64,000 bases of DNA from Amarolinea sp964580725 (GTDB lineage: Bacteria > Chloroflexota > Anaerolineae > SSC4 > Amarolineaceae): the NCBI GenBank assembly GCA_964580725.1, contig CAZOLV010000006.1:33768-97767 (forward strand). The letters run 5' to 3'. Positions 43,821-52,374 of this stretch are shown here, one piece after another (positions within the stretch are counted from its first letter, which is position 1; each line of letters begins with the position of its first letter). Made by a program: the position numbers and the translations under genes. The notes under the pieces were generated by a model. It was not told the origin of the DNA and ran no database searches. It was given only the letters and a program-made list of their open reading frames with translations.

Positions 43821-43871
43821 ATGGGCCAGCTTGACAGCGAACAGATCGCCAGTCTTGCGGCTCTTTTTTGA
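43821..43871 (+). CDS. Possible short upstream reading frame (leader peptide)
   Basis: ATG 43821 has GAGGAG (43812-43817) 3 nt upstream and encodes 16 residues (MGQLDSEQIASLAALF) ending 4 nt before the lipoprotein ATG at 43876. That ATG has no ribosome site of its own, so translation may be coupled through this frame. The peptide may have no other role. Could be chance. Confidence 0.3.
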   Translation: MGQLDSEQIASLAALF

Positions 43872-43875
43872 CAAT

Positions 43876-44895
43876 ATGGACTTACGACAGCGACGTTTGT
43901 ATCGCCGTCTGCCAGAAGCCCTGGCCTTGTTCGCTGGCATCGCTCTGACGCTCTTTCTGTCAGGGTGTGCAGTTCCGCAGGTCGTTCCTGCGCTCAGCGA
44001 CCTGACGTTGGAGCAAAAAGAGACGCAGGCAGTCCAGATTGCCCAAGAGTACGCGACAGACCACGATCTGGATAGAGCCAAAACCAGCCTGGCCTCTCTG
44101 CAATTGCCCAACAGTGCCCAATGGGTGGCGCTTGTCGCTGAGAAATACATGGCCAATCAGGGTGATCCTGAACAGGCGCGGGCGCTGGTGTTCCTGGCGC
44201 AGGCGCTGGGCAGCGGCAACAGCCGCATGGCGCTCTTCGTCGCCACGCCCACGCCGACAGATTCGGCGACGCCAGAGCCAACGGCAACGCCAACCCTCAC
44301 AGCAACGCCGCTGCCAACGGCCACGGACACAGCAACGCCGCTGCCGACCGAAACGCCCACCACAGTTCCCACCGCCACCAAAGCGCCGCCGACTCGTGTT
44401 AGAGCGACGCCAACGCCCCGCCCCCCCACTGCGACGCCGCCGCCAGCCGTTGATTACCGTGTGGTCAAGGCGCGGCTGCTGAGCAAAGAGGAAAACCATG
44501 GTTGCAACGGCAACCACAACTTCTTCGTGCAGGTCATCGATGCGGGCGGAGCGCCGGTCAACGGCGCCGTCGTTCTGCGCATCTACGCCGGCGAAACGAG
44601 CATTTCGGGCAGCAAAGACTCGCCCTGGGTGCTCGGTACGATGGATCAGGGTTGGAGTCAGTTCGATATCTACAAGAACGGCGATCAGCTCAAGGTCATC
44701 GCCGATCCGGTCAAGGGAGAAGTCACGAGTGAGGTTACACGCCCCATGAGTGTGCGCGACGAGGAAATCCCGATTCCTGAATTGATCGGCGGCGGCTACT
44801 GCGGTTCGGAAGCGGAATGCACGCAGTTGATCGCCGAAAATCATCTGTGCCGCTTCCACTACTCATACGAAGTCATCTTCCAGCGCACGTGGTAA
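43876..44895 (+). CDS. Lipoprotein with Pro/Thr linker and Ig-like C-terminal domain
   Basis: ATG 43876 gives MDLRQRRL..., a signal ending TLFLSGC (lipobox). The first ~110 mature residues form a helical segment (EQKETQAVQIAQEYATDHDLDRAKTS-like, two TPR-type helices). A Pro/Thr/Ala linker of about 75 residues follows. The C-terminal ~145 residues share GCNGNHNFFVQVIDAGGAPVNG and a final SYEVIFQR strand with the end of the cNMP-domain protein downstream. Several Cys residues may form disulfides outside the cell. The shared domain probably binds a common partner. Upstream starts would run through the tRNA gene and are rejected. Length 339 aa. Confidence 0.77.
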   Translation: MDLRQRRLYRRLPEALALFAGIALTLFLSGCAVPQVVPALSDLTLEQKETQAVQIAQEYATDHDLDRAKTSLASLQLPNSAQWVALVAEKYMANQGDPEQARALVFLAQALGSGNSRMALFVATPTPTDSATPEPTATPTLTATPLPTATDTATPLPTETPTTVPTATKAPPTRVRATPTPRPPTATPPPAVDYRVVKARLLSKEENHGCNGNHNFFVQVIDAGGAPVNGAVVLRIYAGETSISGSKDSPWVLGTMDQGWSQFDIYKNGDQLKVIADPVKGEVTSEVTRPMSVRDEEIPIPELIGGGYCGSEAECTQLIAENHLCRFHYSYEVIFQRTW

Positions 44896-44990
44896 GGTCA
44901 GATGGGTCCCTGACCCTGCCAGCGACAACACCCGCGCGTCGCATCAACATCCCGCTCCAACGATCAGTCAACAACGGGAGGTAAGCAACG

Positions 44991-47660
44991 TTGAAACAAG
45001 TCTTGATCCAAAATGCACCGCTCTTCGCCAGCCTGACAGCCAGCGAACAAGAGACGATCAGCGCGCGGCTGCGTCCGCAACAGTTTGCACGCGGCGCAGC
45101 CATCTTTGCGCAAGGCGACCCCGCTGACAATCTATATCTCGTCCAGTCTGGTTGGGTGCGTCTCTCGGCGCCGGGTATCGCCGTGTTGGCCAACCTCGGC
45201 GCCGGCAGCGTCTTTGGCGAAGCCGATCTGTTCCTCGGCCGGCCGCGCGGCATCTCGGCCGTGGCCATGACCGATGTCGAGATCTGGAGCTTGAACGGGG
45301 CCGACCTTAGTGCCCTGTTGGAACGCAACCCGCAGATGGGCATCCATCTCAGTCAGGCGGCCGGCTGCAATCTGGTGCAAATGGAACACTACCTGGTGCG
45401 CCGGCTCAGCAACCTGCCCGGTTGGGGCGAGCTACACGCCGATCAATTGGCGCAGACGGCGCGCGCCCTGCAACCGCTCGAAGTGCCGCAGGGACGTTTC
45501 CTCTTTCAGCGCGGGGAAAAGAGCAAGGGACTTTACCTGATCGAACGCGGCGCCCTGCAGGTGACCGGCGACGATAGCTTCGTCGAGATGGAAGCCGGTC
45601 AAACCGTCGGCGAAATGGCCCTGTTGGCCGACAAACCACACACGCAAGAGGTGCGCGCCATCGAAGACACAATGCTGTGGATGCTGCCCCATGCAGATTT
45701 CATCCTGTTGAGCAGCGCCATTCCTGAACTGCGCAATCTGCTCAGCCGTAATCTGCGCAGCGCCCTCTCCAACGCCGATCAGACGCACGCCATCAACCAA
45801 CTGCACGCGATGCCGCTCTTTGCGGGCGTTTCGGGCGATGTGCTACGCGCCCTGACGCAGCGCATGTTGCTGCAGCATGTGCCCGCACGCGAAATCATCT
45901 TCCGCCAGGGGCAAACGGGCGATGCGCTCTACCTGGTCGAGATGGGCGATGTCGAACTGACCGCCTCACTGGACAGTCCTGGGGATGTCCTGGCGCGTGT
46001 GGGGCCTGGCGGCTTCTTCGGCGAAATGTCACTCCTGACCGGACGCCCAAGCGCCGTCAATGCACGGGCCGTCAACGAGGTCAACCTGTGGGTTCTGTAC
46101 CGCAAGGACTTCGAAGAGTTGATGGGGCGGTATCCGGCGCTGAGCATGGCCATCAGCCGTGCGCTGGCCGCCCGCCTGGCCGACGCCAACGAGCGCTCCG
46201 TGGATCGTCACCTCAGTCGCATCCCGCTCTTTGCCGGTCTCACCAACCAGCAGCTCGATGAAGTCGCCAACCGTCTGACACCGGAACGGTATCGCCAGGG
46301 CGAAACGATCTTCGTCCAAAACGAAACGGGGCACACGCTCTACCTGATCGAAACCGGGCGCGTCAGTCTGACCTCGGTGCAGGATGGGCGAGAATACGAT
46401 CTGCCTACGCTGCACAGCGGCGACTTCTTCGGCGAACGTTCGCTGCTCACCGGCGAACCGCATACGACCACGGCGACCGCCGTCACCGATGTGGATCTCT
46501 GGACGCTTGGGCGCGAGGAGTTCGAGTCGTTGGTGCAGCACAACCCCATTCTGGCGCTCAACATCAGCCGCTCGCTGACGCGACGCCTGCAGGCGGTAGA
46601 CAATCGCCGTCCGGCGGCGCGTCCACAGGCTGCGCCACGCACAGTCGTTGCGGCGCCGTCTGCACCAGCCCCAGCGACGCGCCGTCCAGTGGCGGCGCCA
46701 GCGCCAGTCATGGCGACTGCAACCGGGACAGAGGCCCCGGCCGGTCTCTTTGGTGCGATCTGGGGACTAGGTCAGGCCGCCAACAACCTGACCATCTGGT
46801 TCCAGTCGCGCACCGTTGGCATGAAGCTGCGGTTGGTCGCCGTCGTGCTGCTCTTCATCTGGCTGTGCGGCATTGCTGCGCCGCTCAGTCTGTTCGGCGC
46901 CATTAGCCAGCGCGCTTCCAGCCTGGATGCTCGCAACGTGGTCGCCGTGACTCAGAAGAGCCTGCGCATTCCGGGCGCGGCCGCGATTGCCATGAACAGC
47001 CAACAGACCGTCGCCCTGGCCGCCGGGCGCAACGAACAGATTGCGGCAACCCCCACCTGGACCTCAGCGCCCACCAAAACGCCGGTTCCCACCGACACGC
47101 CGCTGCCGACAGCCACGCCCACCAATACACCGGTTCCCACCGACACGCCCGTCCCCACGGCGACGCCGACCTATACGCCCCCGCCCACCCGAACGCCGCG
47201 CCCGGCAGCGCCGGCAGCGGCTAAGGTGGCGCCCGCGCAAGCAAAGGCCGCTCCGCAAGCCGCTGCCCCGGTGTCCGGCAATCAGTACGTGCTCAAGGAG
47301 ATGCGCCGCTTGACTCCTTGCGAAAACAAGGGCAATCACAACATCTTCGGCCTGGTCATAGACGCCGCCGGCAATCCAATTGATGGCATCACCTTCATCC
47401 AGACGCCGGGCGACAATCCGGGTGAGGTGCTGGATCGTAGCGTCAGTGGTTCCAAGGGGCCTGGTAAGTTCGAGTTCATCATGTGGAAGGGCGCCGAGTA
47501 CGCCGTCTTTGCCGCTGGCGATGGTCAAAGCCCCAACGGCAGCGACATCGCCCGCCCACTGCACTCCAACTTCGTTGACGAAGCCGAATGTGCGCCAGGC
47601 GAAGGCGGCAACACGTTGTACCACAATTCGTTTGCCGTGGTCTTCGTTAAGACCCGCTAA
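44991..47660 (+). CDS. Membrane protein with four cyclic-nucleotide-binding domains
   Basis: TTG 44991 is supported by GGGAGG at 44976-44981. Four CAP-like cNMP domains run in tandem (about 1-125, 130-245, 270-395, 400-530). The phosphate-binding cassette is recognisable in FGEADLFLGRPR, VGEMALLADKPH, FGEMSLLTGRPS and FGERSLLTGEPH. A Pro/Ala linker, one membrane helix (LRLVAVVLLFIWLCGIAAPLS, about 622-642) and a Pro/Thr linker follow. The C-terminal Ig-like domain (CENKGNHNIFGLVIDAAGNPIDG) is shared with the lipoprotein encoded upstream. The cNMP domains should be cytoplasmic and the Ig-like domain outside. No DNA-binding or kinase domain is fused, so signalling across the membrane is the likely role. 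Length 889 aa. Confidence 0.82.
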   Translation: MKQVLIQNAPLFASLTASEQETISARLRPQQFARGAAIFAQGDPADNLYLVQSGWVRLSAPGIAVLANLGAGSVFGEADLFLGRPRGISAVAMTDVEIWSLNGADLSALLERNPQMGIHLSQAAGCNLVQMEHYLVRRLSNLPGWGELHADQLAQTARALQPLEVPQGRFLFQRGEKSKGLYLIERGALQVTGDDSFVEMEAGQTVGEMALLADKPHTQEVRAIEDTMLWMLPHADFILLSSAIPELRNLLSRNLRSALSNADQTHAINQLHAMPLFAGVSGDVLRALTQRMLLQHVPAREIIFRQGQTGDALYLVEMGDVELTASLDSPGDVLARVGPGGFFGEMSLLTGRPSAVNARAVNEVNLWVLYRKDFEELMGRYPALSMAISRALAARLADANERSVDRHLSRIPLFAGLTNQQLDEVANRLTPERYRQGETIFVQNETGHTLYLIETGRVSLTSVQDGREYDLPTLHSGDFFGERSLLTGEPHTTTATAVTDVDLWTLGREEFESLVQHNPILALNISRSLTRRLQAVDNRRPAARPQAAPRTVVAAPSAPAPATRRPVAAPAPVMATATGTEAPAGLFGAIWGLGQAANNLTIWFQSRTVGMKLRLVAVVLLFIWLCGIAAPLSLFGAISQRASSLDARNVVAVTQKSLRIPGAAAIAMNSQQTVALAAGRNEQIAATPTWTSAPTKTPVPTDTPLPTATPTNTPVPTDTPVPTATPTYTPPPTRTPRPAAPAAAKVAPAQAKAAPQAAAPVSGNQYVLKEMRRLTPCENKGNHNIFGLVIDAAGNPIDGITFIQTPGDNPGEVLDRSVSGSKGPGKFEFIMWKGAEYAVFAAGDGQSPNGSDIARPLHSNFVDEAECAPGEGGNTLYHNSFAVVFVKTR

Positions 47661-47707
47661 CCGCCCAGGGGCGTGCGCCTCTGGAGAACCGTGAAACTAT
47701 CGGCAAT

Positions 47708-47745
47708 GATGGTCAAGAGCACGTTCTCTTGACCATCGTTCTTTT
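47708..47745 (+). terminator. Rho-independent terminator
   Basis: A perfect 12-bp stem GATGGTCAAGAG / CTCTTGACCATC (47708-47719, 47726-47737) with a 6-nt loop, followed by GTTCTTTT. It ends the cNMP-protein transcript ahead of the esterase gene. Confidence 0.82.
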
Positions 47746-47776
47746 GCCGTCCCTGCGATGTGCGATGAGGAAATCC

Positions 47777-48880
47777 ATGAGAAACAAACTGCACAGGTCA
47801 ATCCTTTGCGTGGCCGTGTTGGCGTTGACGTTGGGCGGATGCGTTGGCAACGCTCCGTCCACGGCTGTCCCGCCGGCTCTGACGACGGCGGCGCCAGGCG
47901 TCACCGTTGCGCCAACGGCGGCGACCGAGACCGACACTCCCTTGCCGCCGCCGCCGACCGCCACGCCAACTCCCCTGCCCACGGCCACGCCTACCGTCGA
48001 ACCGACGCCGGTCATGGAACCAACGCTCGACCCGGCGGCGCTCGATAAGTCCACTCGCAACATCAAGCAGAAGAACATCCCTACCTGCGTCGTCAATGGC
48101 GTGACGCTGCGCATTGACTTCTACCGCCTGCCCAACGCCAAGACGCCGGCCCCCACCATCCTCTACGTTCACGGCGGTTCCTGGTCGGGCGGCAGCAAGA
48201 AGGGCGGCTACGGGCTGTCGGTCATGCCACAGCTAGTCGTGCGCGGCTATACCTTCATCGCCCTGACCTACCGCCTGGCGCCCGAAGCCAAATTCCCGGC
48301 GATGATCGAAGACATCAAGTGCCACATCCGCTACCTGCGCGCCCATGCCGCCGAGCTGGGACTCGATCCGAATCGCTTTGGCGTGATCGGCAACAGCGCC
48401 GGCGGACACCTGGCCGCCTTGACCGCCGTCGCCGATGAGCGCGCCGGCTTCGATAGCGCCGGCGGCTATGCCGAGCAGTCGAGCCGTGTCCAGGTCGCTG
48501 TCGAACTCTACGGCCCCACCGACATGACAGCACCAGAGATCAGGAGCCGGCCAGAGTTCAAGCGCCTGCTGCAGCAGGTCTTTGGCCTGAGCGACGGCGC
48601 CGATGATCTGCTCTGGCGGGCCAGCCCGGTTTATCACGTGACGCCGGACGATCCGCCCATGCTGATCGTACACGGCGAACAGGACACGACCGTGCCGCTG
48701 ATCCAATCACAGCGTTTTTACGAACAACTGAAGGCGGCCGGCGTGCCGGTTCAACTTGTCCTGGTGAAGAATGCCACGCACGGCCTCGTCCCCGCCGGCG
48801 GCGAGCCAACCCCAACCCTCGATGAGGTCAACAAACAGATTGCTGACTTCTTCGACATCTATCTACGGCCCAGCCAATGA
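47777..48880 (+). CDS. Alpha/beta-hydrolase esterase lipoprotein (BD-FAE/HSL-like)
   Basis: ATG 47777 has GAGGA at the right distance; ATG 47765 is the alternative. The signal ends LTLGGC (lipobox). A Pro/Thr linker of about 60 residues precedes the hydrolase domain. The domain has the oxyanion loop YVHGGSW, nucleophile elbow GNSAGGH (catalytic Ser), a late Asp in LIVHGEQDTTVP and catalytic His in NATHGL. These features fit the BD-FAE/hormone-sensitive lipase group, which cleaves esters on plant or bacterial polysaccharides and lipids outside the cell. The substrate is unknown. The stop overlaps the next start by 4 nt. Length 367 aa. Confidence 0.87.
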   Translation: MRNKLHRSILCVAVLALTLGGCVGNAPSTAVPPALTTAAPGVTVAPTAATETDTPLPPPPTATPTPLPTATPTVEPTPVMEPTLDPAALDKSTRNIKQKNIPTCVVNGVTLRIDFYRLPNAKTPAPTILYVHGGSWSGGSKKGGYGLSVMPQLVVRGYTFIALTYRLAPEAKFPAMIEDIKCHIRYLRAHAAELGLDPNRFGVIGNSAGGHLAALTAVADERAGFDSAGGYAEQSSRVQVAVELYGPTDMTAPEIRSRPEFKRLLQQVFGLSDGADDLLWRASPVYHVTPDDPPMLIVHGEQDTTVPLIQSQRFYEQLKAAGVPVQLVLVKNATHGLVPAGGEPTPTLDEVNKQIADFFDIYLRPSQ

Positions 48881-49596
48881 CGACAAATGCACCGAACAAC
48901 ATCATCGTGCAGACAGCGGCAGTAGAGACATGCGCCGTTCTGTGGGACATGGACGGCGTGCTGGTAGATACAGCCGAGGCGCATTTCGAGACCTGGTCGG
49001 CGGCGCTGGCTGACGAGGGCATCCTCTACGACCGCGCAACGTTCGACCGTCTGCTTGGTATGAACAACGCCGATACGCTGGCGGCCATCTTGGGCCGGCC
49101 GGCGAGCGCGGCTGAGCTAGAACGTATCGCTGCCAGCAAGGAAGAGCGTTTTCTGAGGCTCATCCGGGGTCGGGCGCAACTGCTGCCGGGCGTGCTCCAG
49201 TGGCTGGAGCGGTTCCAGGCGCTGGGTTGCCGTCAGGCTGTCGCCTCATCGGCGCCAGCCGAAAATATCAACGCTCTGATCACCGAACTGCGGATTGGGC
49301 ATTTCTTCATGGCGCTGGTGTCGGCGCATGGCCTGCCAGGCAAGCCAGACCCGGCTGTCTTCCTGGCTGCCGCCAGGTGCCTCGACGTGACGCCGGCGCA
49401 GTGCCTGGTCATCGAAGATTCAGCCGCTGGCGTCGCAGCGGCGCGCCGCGCCGGCATGATCTGCCTGGCGGTGCAAACTACACACGCCGCTGCGGCGCTG
49501 CGCTCCGCCACGCTGATCGTGCCAGACCTGACGCATCTTTCGATGGAGCAGTTGCGGCGCTGCAGGGCGTTTGGCCGTCAGCCGGCGCCATCCTGA
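48877..49596 (+). CDS. HAD-family phosphatase/beta-phosphoglucomutase-like protein
   Basis: Starts in an ATGA overlap with the esterase gene. HAD motifs: I LWDMDGVLVDT (nucleophile and acid Asp), II VASSAP, III Lys in LPGKPDP, IV VIEDSAAGV. The helical cap between motifs I and II and the overall length fit the PGMB-like subfamily I. It probably dephosphorylates or isomerises a small sugar phosphate. Its 3' end overlaps the convergent Ddn-family gene by 19 nt. Length 239 aa; the first ~18 residues are a nonconserved extension. Confidence 0.88.
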   Translation: MTTNAPNNIIVQTAAVETCAVLWDMDGVLVDTAEAHFETWSAALADEGILYDRATFDRLLGMNNADTLAAILGRPASAAELERIAASKEERFLRLIRGRAQLLPGVLQWLERFQALGCRQAVASSAPAENINALITELRIGHFFMALVSAHGLPGKPDPAVFLAAARCLDVTPAQCLVIEDSAAGVAAARRAGMICLAVQTTHAAAALRSATLIVPDLTHLSMEQLRRCRAFGRQPAPS

Positions 49597-50102
49597 GCAG
49601 TGGGCGTGAGGACGATCACCGGGATGGTGCGTCCGGCGGCGCGCTCCTTGTACACCCGATAGCCCGGATAGAGCTTGACCGCTGCCTCCCAATAGGCGTC
49701 GCGCTCCTCTCCCTCGGCGCTGTGGGCAACGTAGGTGCGTGTGCGGTCGCGACGCGTCACGACGGCCTGGGGATGAGCGCGCAGGTTGTGGTACCAGGCC
49801 GGATAGTGCGCCTGGCCAAAATTGGAGGCGATGATCACCAGCCGTTCGCCGTCTTCCAGCGCAATCAGCGGGACAGTGCGCGGTTGGCCGCTCTTGGCGC
49901 CGGTGGTGGTCAGGGAAACGATCGGTATCCCGGTCAGAAAGCTGGTCAGGGAAAAACGTCCCTGCGACCAACGCAACAGGGGCCGGTCGAGATGATGCAG
50001 CGTCCTGGCAAACAACCAGACGCCAGAGCGTGACCAGGCGATGGGCATGACCAGGCGTCGCCAACCGCGCGGCCCGCGCACATTGACCTGCGGGTGCGTC
50101 AT
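49578..50102 (-). CDS. Ddn-family (F420-dependent nitroreductase-type) protein
   Basis: The central block IPIVSLTTTGAKSGQPRTVPLIALEDGERLVIIASNFG (here split by strands), followed by HPAWYHNLRAHPQAVV-like residues (YPAWYHNLRAHP), identifies the deazaflavin-dependent nitroreductase family. Members use cofactor F420 to reduce quinones or other substrates. That makes F420 use by this organism likely but not proven. Its ATG overlaps the stop of the RidA gene by 4 nt (same strand), so the two form an operon. Length 174 aa. Confidence 0.88.
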   Translation of the reverse strand: MTHPQVNVRGPRGWRRLVMPIAWSRSGVWLFARTLHHLDRPLLRWSQGRFSLTSFLTGIPIVSLTTTGAKSGQPRTVPLIALEDGERLVIIASNFGQAHYPAWYHNLRAHPQAVVTRRDRTRTYVAHSAEGEERDAYWEAAVKLYPGYRVYKERAAGRTIPVIVLTPTAQDGAG

Positions 50103-50479
50103 GAGAGCACCGCCACGACTTCGATCTCGACGAGTGCGTTGGCCGGCAGCGCGCCGGCCTGAATCGTCGAGCGCGCTGGCGGCTGGTTGCCCAAGAAGCG
50201 CGCATAGACGGCGTTGAACGCCTTGAAATCGGCGATGTTGGCCAGGAAACAGGTCGTCTTGACGACGTTGTCCATGCTCGTGCCGGCGGCGGCAAGGATA
50301 GCTGCCAGGTTCTTGAGCGCCTGTTCGGTCTGCGCTTCCAGTCCATCAGCCAGAACTCCGGTGGCCGGATCGAGACCCAACTGGCCGGCGGTGAAGATGA
50401 AATTGCCCGCCTTGATTCCCTGCGAATAGGGGCCAAGTGCGGCCGGGGCATGGGGCGTCGCAACGATTTCTTTCGACAT
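50099..50479 (-). CDS. ridA: RidA-family enamine/imine deaminase
   Basis: ATG 50479 with AAAGGAGGG upstream on the minus strand. The 126-aa protein has the RidA signature: PAALGPYSQGIKAGNF, FTAGQLGLDP, QTEQALKNLAAIL, VVKTTCFLA and the C-terminal block RSTIQAGALPANALVEIEVVAVL with the catalytic Arg. It hydrolyses reactive enamine/imine intermediates from PLP enzymes. The gene overlaps the Ddn-family gene. Upstream sits a GATTCTCT repeat array and an assembly gap, so the promoter is not fully known. Confidence 0.93.
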   Translation of the reverse strand: MSKEIVATPHAPAALGPYSQGIKAGNFIFTAGQLGLDPATGVLADGLEAQTEQALKNLAAILAAAGTSMDNVVKTTCFLANIADFKAFNAVYARFLGNQPPARSTIQAGALPANALVEIEVVAVLS

Positions 50480-50492
50480 CACTCCCTCCTTT

Positions 50493-50554
50493 GATTCTCT
50501 GATTCTCTGATTCTCTGATTCTCTGATTCTCTGATTCTCTGATTCTCTGATTCT
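50493..50554. repeat. GATTCTCT octamer repeat array at the edge of an assembly gap
   Basis: Seven full copies of GATTCTCT (50493-50548) and a partial copy run straight into the N gap. The array lies between the ridA ribosome site and its unknown promoter. Confidence 0.9.
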
Positions 50555-50654
50555 NNNNNNNNNNNNNNNNNNNNNNNNNNNNNNNNNNNNNNNNNNNNNN
50601 NNNNNNNNNNNNNNNNNNNNNNNNNNNNNNNNNNNNNNNNNNNNNNNNNNNNNN
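50555..50654. other. Assembly gap (100 N)
   Basis: A placeholder of exactly 100 N caused by the octamer array. Confidence 0.98.
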
Positions 50655-50699
50655 CTGACTCTTCGATCATTGGCAGCAATGTGCAGACCTGCACCAGCG

Positions 50700-52154
50700 T
50701 CAAGCCAGGGCTTCTTCCAAGAGCTGGCGCACAACGCCTTGATTGGCCTTGCCGCGCGTCGCTTTCATCACCTGGCCGATCAAGAAGTTCAGCAAATTAG
50801 TGTTGCCTGCCTTGTAGCGGGCAAGTTCGCTGGGATGCGCAGCCAGCACCTGGCGCACGGTCTCGTGCAGGGCGCCGGTGTCGCTCACCTGGGTCAGTCC
50901 TTCACTCTCCACAATGTCGGCCGCGCCGCGACCTGTTTCGACCATGCGTGCGATCACGCGCTGGCCGATGTTGCGGTTGATGACACCGCGCTCGACCAGG
51001 GTCAGCAGTTCCGCCAGCCCCGCCGGCCGCACCGGCGTCGTCTCGATGTCGTAGTTGGCGTTGTACATGGCACTGAAGAGCGGTCCCGTCAACCAGTTGG
51101 CCACCTCACGGCCTGCGCCGCCAAAGACAGCCACCGCCGCCTCGAAATAGTCGGCCACGGCCTGATCGGCCGCCAGCGTCGCCGCATCGGCGGCGCTGAC
51201 GCCGTACTGCGCCGCCAGGCGGGCCTGTTTGGCGTCGGGCAGTTCGGGCAAGGTGGCGCGCAGATCGGCCACCATCTGCGGCGCAATGCGCAGAGGAGGC
51301 AGGTCGGGTTCGGGGAAATAACGGTAATCGTGCGCCGATTCCTTGCTGCGCTGGACGAAGGTACGCCCCTCGTTCTCGTTCCAGCCAAGCGTCACCTGCT
51401 GAATGGCGCCGCCGCGCTCCAGAGTTTCGACGTGGCGTTTGACCTCGTACTCCACGGCGCTCCTGACGGCGCGGAAAGAGTTCAGATTCTTGATTTCGAC
51501 CTTGACTCCGTATTCGTCACGCGCCGCCTGCTCCGTCGTGCGCACAGAGACGTTGGCCTCGCAGCGCATGGCGCCCTTTTCCATGTCACCGGAACTGGCG
51601 CCGATGTAGCGCAGGATGGTGCGCAGCTTGGTCAGATAGTTGTAGGCTTCCTGGGCGCTGGCAATGTCGGCCTCGGTGACGATTTCCAGCAGCGGCAGGC
51701 CAGAGCGGTTGAAGTCGAGCAGGCTGTAGGCGACGCCCTGGCGCACGACGTGGATGGACTTGCCGGTATCTTCTTCCAGGTGGGCGCGGCGCAGGCGGAT
51801 GGTCTTGGACTGGCCATCGTCGCCCATGATGGTCAAGCTGCCGCCGGTACAGAGGGGCAGTTCGTACTGGCTGATCTGGTAGCCCTTGGGCAGATCAGGG
51901 TAGTTGTAGTTCTTACGCGCAAAGACGGCCGTTTCGGCGATGTCGGCGCCAAGCGCCAGGCCCGTGCGGATGGTCTGTTCGACGGCGCGCCGGTTGATGA
52001 CCGGCAGCACGCCGGGCATCCCCAGACAAACCGGGCAGACATGCGAATTGGGCGGCGCTCCAAAGATGGCGGCGTCGCAGCCGCAAAACATCTTCGAAGC
52101 AGTCTGCAACTGCGCATGCACTTCCATGCCGATGACAACGTGGTATTGGGTCAT
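50700..52154 (-). CDS. gatB: Asp/Glu-tRNA(Asn/Gln) amidotransferase subunit B
   Basis: GatB landmarks are all present: MTQYHVVIGMEVHAQL, FCGCDAAIFG with VCPVCLGMPGVLP (the Cys zinc site), KNYNYPDLPKGYQISQYE, LDFNRSGLPLLEIVTE, MRCEANVS, the GatB/YqeY C-terminal domain and a VGQVMK-like end (FLIGQVMKATRGKAN). It binds misacylated tRNA and amidates Glu-tRNA(Gln) or Asp-tRNA(Asn) together with GatA and GatC, which are not adjacent here. Length 484 aa. Confidence 0.96.
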   Translation of the reverse strand: MTQYHVVIGMEVHAQLQTASKMFCGCDAAIFGAPPNSHVCPVCLGMPGVLPVINRRAVEQTIRTGLALGADIAETAVFARKNYNYPDLPKGYQISQYELPLCTGGSLTIMGDDGQSKTIRLRRAHLEEDTGKSIHVVRQGVAYSLLDFNRSGLPLLEIVTEADIASAQEAYNYLTKLRTILRYIGASSGDMEKGAMRCEANVSVRTTEQAARDEYGVKVEIKNLNSFRAVRSAVEYEVKRHVETLERGGAIQQVTLGWNENEGRTFVQRSKESAHDYRYFPEPDLPPLRIAPQMVADLRATLPELPDAKQARLAAQYGVSAADAATLAADQAVADYFEAAVAVFGGAGREVANWLTGPLFSAMYNANYDIETTPVRPAGLAELLTLVERGVINRNIGQRVIARMVETGRGAADIVESEGLTQVSDTGALHETVRQVLAAHPSELARYKAGNTNLLNFLIGQVMKATRGKANQGVVRQLLEEALA

Positions 52155-52285
52155 GATCTACTCGTGAAGTGGTTTTCCCGGCGCCAGGTGCCAGGCTCTG
52201 TTTCTGCAATCTGTGCGTCATTATACCATTGCCTTTGATAGAACGAAAGTTACTGGATGACGCCAGGTCGCGGCGAACGGGCAGC

Positions 52286-52314
52286 TTGACACGGGCGGTA
52301 TGTTGGGTTAAAGT
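52286..52314 (+). promoter_or_regulatory. Sigma70-type promoter of the dehydrogenase gene
   Basis: A perfect TTGACA (52286-52291) and TAAAGT (52309-52314), 17 nt apart, about 60 nt before the start codon. Confidence 0.65.
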
Positions 52315-52374
52315 ATCTACATCAGCACAGTCTGGGCCAAACATGATGCAACGAAAGAGGGACGAAGGAGAGGC

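Noticed and set aside
43681..43875. N-terminal extension of the lipoprotein through the tRNA gene
   Set aside because: The tRNA is certain, and the lipoprotein signal begins at 43876.
50493..50554. CRISPR or phage attachment site
   Set aside because: Simple octamer tandem array with no spacers and no integrase gene nearby.
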